Source: Virgibacillus_F sp049310925 (GTDB lineage: Bacteria > Bacillota > Bacilli > Bacillales > Amphibacillaceae). From it: a DNA stretch of 64,000 nt. The notes under the pieces were generated by a model. The model was not told the origin of the DNA. It was given only the letters and a program-made list of their open reading frames with translations, and did not search any database. This document shows positions 60,240 through 64,000 of the stretch, piece after piece. Each line of letters starts with the position of its first letter. Position 1 is the stretch's first letter. The translations under genes and the position numbers were made by a program. Where the stretch lies: NCBI RefSeq assembly GCF_049310925.1, contig NZ_JBMERP010000012.1:1-64000 (forward strand), written 5' to 3'.

Positions 60240-61514
60240 TTACTCTTCCTTTCTTATCTTAATTGCATTTGCGTGCGCGGTTAATCCCTCAGCTTCTGCT
60301 AATGTAACAATTGAGTCGGTTGCGGATGAAAGGGCGTCTTGCGTATACTGAATGACACTTGATTTTTTAACAAAATCATAAACACCAAGTGGAGAGGCAA
60401 ATGCAGCTGTACCATTTGTAGGTAATGTGTGGTTTGGCCCAGCAAAATAGTCGCCTAATGCCTCCGGTGAATAATTCCCAAGAAATATGGCGCCTGCATT
60501 TCGAATAGAGTCTAACGAATTTAACGGTTCATTAATCATCAGCTGTAAATGTTCTGGAGCTATCTGATTAACGAGTTCTAAGGCCTCCTCAAGAGATGTA
60601 CATACAATCATTCGTCCATTTTTTTCAAGGGAAGATTGAATAATCTCTTTTCGTGAAAGGGTGGTTGTTTGTTGGACCACCTCGTCATGTATTGCTTTTG
60701 CAAGTGCTTCTGATGTAGTAATACAGATAGCGCTAGCTTCTTCATCATGTTCTGCCTGTGACAGCAGATCTGCTGCAGCAAATCGAGGATTAGCCGTTTC
60801 GTCCGCAACAACACATATCTCACTAGGGCCTGCGATCATGTCAATGGAGACGTCGCCAAATACCATTCTTTTTGCTTGTGCAACATAGGTATTACCGGGA
60901 CCAACAATTTTATTAACTTTGGGAATTGATTCTGTTCCATAAGCAAGGGCAGCGATTGCCTGTGCACCACCGACCTTATATATAGTATCTACTCCAGATT
61001 CATAGGCAGCTACAAGCACATGCGGATTAACGGTTCCGTCAGCTTGGGGAGGTGTGACGATACTGATAGAAGAAACCCCTGCTAATTTCGCTGGAATTAC
61101 ATTCATGAGAACTGTCGATGGATAAGCGGCCTTGCCACCGGGAACATAAATGCCGACTCGTTCTATCGGTGTAATCTTTTGACCCAGGTACACATTGTCC
61201 TGCTCTCCCATGAACCAGGAATTCTGTTTTTGTGCTTCATGAAATGTTGTGATATTCTCCTGTGCCTGCTTTAATGAACGGATAAAGGAATCATCAACAA
61301 CCTTTCGTGCATCAGCTATTTCCTGTGGGCTGACCTTCAAATCGGTAAGCGATACGCTATCAAATTGCTTCGTATAATCAATAAGTGCGTTGTCACCCTG
61401 TTCTCTGACAGTCAAAATGATTTCTTCAACACGAGAACGGACAGTCTTCTGCTGGTCTAAAGTGGTTGATTTGCTTTTCTCTGCTAAAAATACCTTTTTA
61501 TCTATTATCTTCAT
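60240..61514 (-). CDS. hisD: histidinol dehydrogenase
   Basis: Zinc enzyme oxidising histidinol to histidine with NAD. Motifs YVPGGKAAYPSTVLMN, GPSEICVVAD, LLSQAEHDEEA and PEHLQL, GPNHTLPT. ATG at 61514 just after the hisG stop (424 aa); a longer frame to 61583 overlaps hisG extensively and is rejected. Confidence 0.97.
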   Translation of the reverse strand: MKIIDKKVFLAEKSKSTTLDQQKTVRSRVEEIILTVREQGDNALIDYTKQFDSVSLTDLKVSPQEIADARKVVDDSFIRSLKQAQENITTFHEAQKQNSWFMGEQDNVYLGQKITPIERVGIYVPGGKAAYPSTVLMNVIPAKLAGVSSISIVTPPQADGTVNPHVLVAAYESGVDTIYKVGGAQAIAALAYGTESIPKVNKIVGPGNTYVAQAKRMVFGDVSIDMIAGPSEICVVADETANPRFAAADLLSQAEHDEEASAICITTSEALAKAIHDEVVQQTTTLSRKEIIQSSLEKNGRMIVCTSLEEALELVNQIAPEHLQLMINEPLNSLDSIRNAGAIFLGNYSPEALGDYFAGPNHTLPTNGTAAFASPLGVYDFVKKSSVIQYTQDALSSATDSIVTLAEAEGLTAHANAIKIRKEE

Positions 61515-61521
61515 CTGCTGG

Positions 61522-62148
61522 TCACCCCAATACATCCCGTATTCGGTCCAATATGTCATGAATACGGTTTGATTTTGTTGCAAAGCTTGCTTTATTAACT
61601 ATTAGTCGTGTACTAATTTGATCGATTGTATCAAATACATTTAATCCATTTTCTTTCAAGGTGGTACCTGTTTCCATAATGTCAACAATAACATCAGCCA
61701 TACCAATTAAAGGGGCTAGTTCAACGGATCCGTTAAGTTTAATCATTTGAACGGACTTACCCTTTTTTTGAAAATAGTTGGACGCTATACGTGGGTATTT
61801 TGAAGCAACCGTCAGCTTTTGTTTTGCCTCATACGCTTCTCGATTCACTCCAGCAACCACAAACTGACACGCACCAAACTGTAAATCCATCATGTCATAA
61901 AGATTTGAATCCGATTCCTGAATGTTATCCTTCCCTGCAATGCCAAGGTCAGCCGCCCCTGTATCGACATAAGTTGGGACATCTATTGCTTTAACATAGA
62001 CCATCTTAATTTGATTGGTTTGATCATAAAATATCAGCTTTCTTGATTTAGGATGAAAATCTTCAAATTGGATTCCCGCCTGGTGTAATAACTCTATTGC
62101 CTGTTTTGCTGTTCGACCTTTACCAAGGGCTATTGTTAGGTAGTCCAA
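61522..62148 (-). CDS. hisG: ATP phosphoribosyltransferase, short form
   Basis: First histidine enzyme, catalytic half. 208 aa with KGRTAKQAIELL at the start, YVDTGAADLGIAGKD and VDIMETGTTLKENGL for PRPP. It lacks the C-terminal regulatory domain of long HisG, so depends on HisZ for activity and histidine feedback. TTG start directly after the hisZ stop, with AAGGGGGAA. Confidence 0.96.
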   Translation of the reverse strand: MDYLTIALGKGRTAKQAIELLHQAGIQFEDFHPKSRKLIFYDQTNQIKMVYVKAIDVPTYVDTGAADLGIAGKDNIQESDSNLYDMMDLQFGACQFVVAGVNREAYEAKQKLTVASKYPRIASNYFQKKGKSVQMIKLNGSVELAPLIGMADVIVDIMETGTTLKENGLNVFDTIDQISTRLIVNKASFATKSNRIHDILDRIRDVLG

Positions 62149-63384
62149 TTACATTTCCCCCTTATTCCGTGTAAGCAGATTTACTAGTTTACTAACATCG
62201 TTAAATTGCCTGCATTCACCATTTTGAGTAACTACTTGATCGTTCGCTGTATAGTGTATAGTCGTTATTTCATCAAATGATTTAACCTCATCTGTCTTTG
62301 CTGTGACAATCACACGTAATCCACCCTTTCGTAATGCTTCGGCGGATTGAATCGCTTCTTTCTGTCTTACTGTGTCATAGGTGATCAGAACATCAATATG
62401 TGCTGCATCAGGTTTAAATAGATTGCCTTGATCAAGGGCCTCCAATAACACATCACTTTCACATGCAAAACCAATTGCTGGAAGATCACTTCCGATTTGG
62501 GATGCAAGTTGATCATATCTACCACCCATTAACACGGGTTTTCCCACATTCTCTACATATCCTTGAAAAATAATGCCTGAGTAATAATCCATATGATTTA
62601 TCAGTCCTAAATCCAGTGATACGAAGCGATCTACATCGTACAGTTTCAGGATCTTGTGTAAGTCTTCCAGCTTTTGTATCTGTTCTACCATTGAATCACT
62701 AATTAAAAGTTCTTTAGCACGCTTTGTTACAGCAGTAAAATCACCGTATAAATAAGGGATTTGTATGAGTAAATACTGTAATTCCTCAGGGACATCACGT
62801 TTTGATAAGAATAGCTCAAGCTCGGATATGTTTTTTGCCCGAATAAGGGATTGCAGTTCCTTTATCTCAGAATCGGTGAGAGAGACTACATCCAATAAAG
62901 GACGGAAAAAACTTGCTAAACCTACTTGGATTTGAATGGATTTAAATCCAAGGTTACGTAACACCTGTACTGCTAGAGAAATTACTTCCGCGTCAGTTTC
63001 TGTCGAGCTCGGTCCATAATTCTCAACCCCAGCCTGAGTCCATTCTTTTTTACCTTGTTGATCACCAGCTAAGCGGAACACATTTTCTATGTAGAAAAGT
63101 CGCTCTGCAGCTAAGGACGGCGGGGTGGTTACTTGCATCTTTGTTATCGGAACGGTGACATCCGGGCGCATAACGAGTATTTTCCCTGTAGGGTCAATTA
63201 TTTTTATCATGCTGTCATGTTTGACTGTTCCCGTGATTGATTGATACAAGTCATAGGATTCAAATGTCGGTGTTTCCACCTCTCGATAACCATAAGTTAA
63301 AAAGTTATTTTTTATTGTGCGCAGTAAGTATGCTTTCTTTGAAAAATCACTTATACTTAAATCGTCTGAACGATCAAAATTCAT
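62149..63384 (-). CDS. hisZ: ATP phosphoribosyltransferase regulatory subunit
   Basis: HisRS-like paralogue without tRNA function. 411 aa: RTIKNNFLTYGYREVETPTFE (motif 1-like), VMRPDVTVPITKMQ (motif 2-like), YYSGIIFQGYVENVGKPVLMGGRYDQL. Partner of short HisG. First gene of the operon; ATG at 63384 preferred to the adjacent TTG, with AAGGATGA upstream. Confidence 0.95.
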   Translation of the reverse strand: MNFDRSDDLSISDFSKKAYLLRTIKNNFLTYGYREVETPTFESYDLYQSITGTVKHDSMIKIIDPTGKILVMRPDVTVPITKMQVTTPPSLAAERLFYIENVFRLAGDQQGKKEWTQAGVENYGPSSTETDAEVISLAVQVLRNLGFKSIQIQVGLASFFRPLLDVVSLTDSEIKELQSLIRAKNISELELFLSKRDVPEELQYLLIQIPYLYGDFTAVTKRAKELLISDSMVEQIQKLEDLHKILKLYDVDRFVSLDLGLINHMDYYSGIIFQGYVENVGKPVLMGGRYDQLASQIGSDLPAIGFACESDVLLEALDQGNLFKPDAAHIDVLITYDTVRQKEAIQSAEALRKGGLRVIVTAKTDEVKSFDEITTIHYTANDQVVTQNGECRQFNDVSKLVNLLTRNKGEM

Positions 63385-63400
63385 CAAATCATCCTTTTAA

Positions 63401-63434
63401 CTTTATTGCTTTATCGCTTTATCTAATTAAAGTT
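63401..63434. promoter_or_regulatory. candidate his operator with 8-bp tandem repeats
   Basis: CTTTATTG, CTTTATCG and CTTTATCT follow each other at 63401, 63409 and 63417, then AATTAAAGTT (63425-63434), whose TTAAAGTTA complements the TAACTTTA at 63398. It sits about 20 bp before hisZ in the roughly 100-bp divergent hisZ/hisJ region, so it could control both. Confidence 0.55.
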
Positions 63435-63486
63435 ATTTGTTAGTATAGTAGTTAACAAGGAAAAAGTCAACACAAGGAGTGTTTTT

Positions 63487-64000
63487 ATGTTTGATTATCA
63501 CGTACACAGTAATTATTCAGCGGATTGTAATACACCTATGGAAAAAAGCATTCAGCGTGCAGTTGAGTTGGGCCTGCGGGAAATTTGTTTCACAGAGCAC
63601 ATCGATTATGAATATCCTGACGAAACGATCGATTTTGATTTGGATTTAAGAAGCTATGATAAGCAAATCATGCAATTACAAGAAAAATATAAAGATGTCA
63701 TTAAAATCAAAAAAGGGGTAGAAATAGGTGTCCAGCCATATTTGTTGGACCGATATGACCGCCTTATGGCAAATGAAGATTTTGACTTTGTCATCTGTTC
63801 CATGCATACAGCAAATAAAAAAGATCTTCATTCTGGTCATTTTTTCAAAAATATGTCAACTGCTGATGCGTATCAACTCTATTATAATGAACTGTTATAT
63901 TGTGTGGAAAATTTTCAAAACTATTCCATCTTAGGTCACATCGATTTAGTGAAACGGTATCAACAGGAACCTGAGGATGAACGTTTTCATGAAGTGATTT
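63487..64000 (+). CDS. hisJ: histidinol-phosphatase, PHP type (3' end outside window)
   Basis: Partial: 171 codons are visible and the frame is open at the window end. PHP metal motifs DYHVHSNYSADC (5' end), FTEHIDYEYPD, EIGVQP, CSMHTA and LGHIDLVKRY are all present. Dephosphorylates histidinol phosphate, the step between HisC and HisD. AAGGAGTG precedes the ATG at 63487. Divergent from hisZ, so the cluster holds the whole pathway. Confidence 0.94.
   Translation, partial: MFDYHVHSNYSADCNTPMEKSIQRAVELGLREICFTEHIDYEYPDETIDFDLDLRSYDKQIMQLQEKYKDVIKIKKGVEIGVQPYLLDRYDRLMANEDFDFVICSMHTANKKDLHSGHFFKNMSTADAYQLYYNELLYCVENFQNYSILGHIDLVKRYQQEPEDERFHEVI

Overview
The window is AT-rich chromosomal DNA of a low-GC Gram-positive bacterium. 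Strong AGGAGG-type ribosome binding sites, TTGACA/TATAAT promoters, T-boxes and frequent GTG/TTG starts fit Firmicutes. The gene set (lipM, MhqD-, YodJ- and CatE-like proteins, short-form hisG with hisZ, hisJ) fits Bacillaceae, probably the Virgibacillus/Oceanobacillus/Lentibacillus group; genus is inference. I saw no rRNA, tRNA, CRISPR array, integrase, transposase or prophage module. The foreign-looking material is non-coding dispersed repeats.

Layout. 1-2.5 kb: a small zinc-ribbon ORF, then lipA and lipM (lipoylation of 2-oxoacid dehydrogenases) reading leftward behind a TPP riboswitch with terminator. 2.6-4.7 kb: an S66 peptidase and an acetyltransferase. 5.0-12.3 kb: a complete leftward trpEGDCFBA operon behind two tandem tryptophan T-boxes. 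12.4-18 kb: ddl, nitroreductase, a PfoR-like PTS IIC protein and an OppA lipoprotein. 18-20.7 kb: an ABC-F ATPase behind an attenuator-like leader, and a DUF2269 protein. 20.9-24.5 kb: the fructose operon fruRKA. 24.7-32.8 kb: HD hydrolase, YodJ-like carboxypeptidase, MhqD-like esterase, NAD(P)-binding protein, MFS exporter, pepT, GNAT, sulfurtransferase and tag. 33.4-42.7 kb: chemoreceptor, GNAT, amidase, DegV, a half-size MFS protein with a membrane-anchored FAD oxidase, and a DUF485/ActP-like symporter pair. 42.8-44.7 kb: a second ABC-F gene behind a 40-codon leader ORF and terminator. 44.9-55.6 kb: aldo-keto reductase, RsgA, MESH1-like hydrolase, CatE-like dioxygenase, EamA transporter, type-2 IDI, VanW, DUF2188, MBL, FrnE-like and SurA-N-like proteins. 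55.8-64 kb: leftward hisZGDBHAF-hisIE-hisC, with hisJ divergent and cut by the window end.

Regulation is largely RNA-based and visible in the sequence: TPP riboswitch, tandem T-boxes, two ABC-F attenuators. DNA operators are suggested at fru (16-bp direct repeats), his (three 8-bp tandem repeats) and the nitroreductase (35-bp dyad).

The most unusual material is the repeat content. Four intergenic arrays have a 20-21-bp period; two of them share the same 5-direct/4-inverted architecture. A composite GC-rich palindromic element occurs three times in A-spacer-B form plus once as a single A-like copy inside the trp leader. A two-hairpin element shows compensatory base changes between copies.
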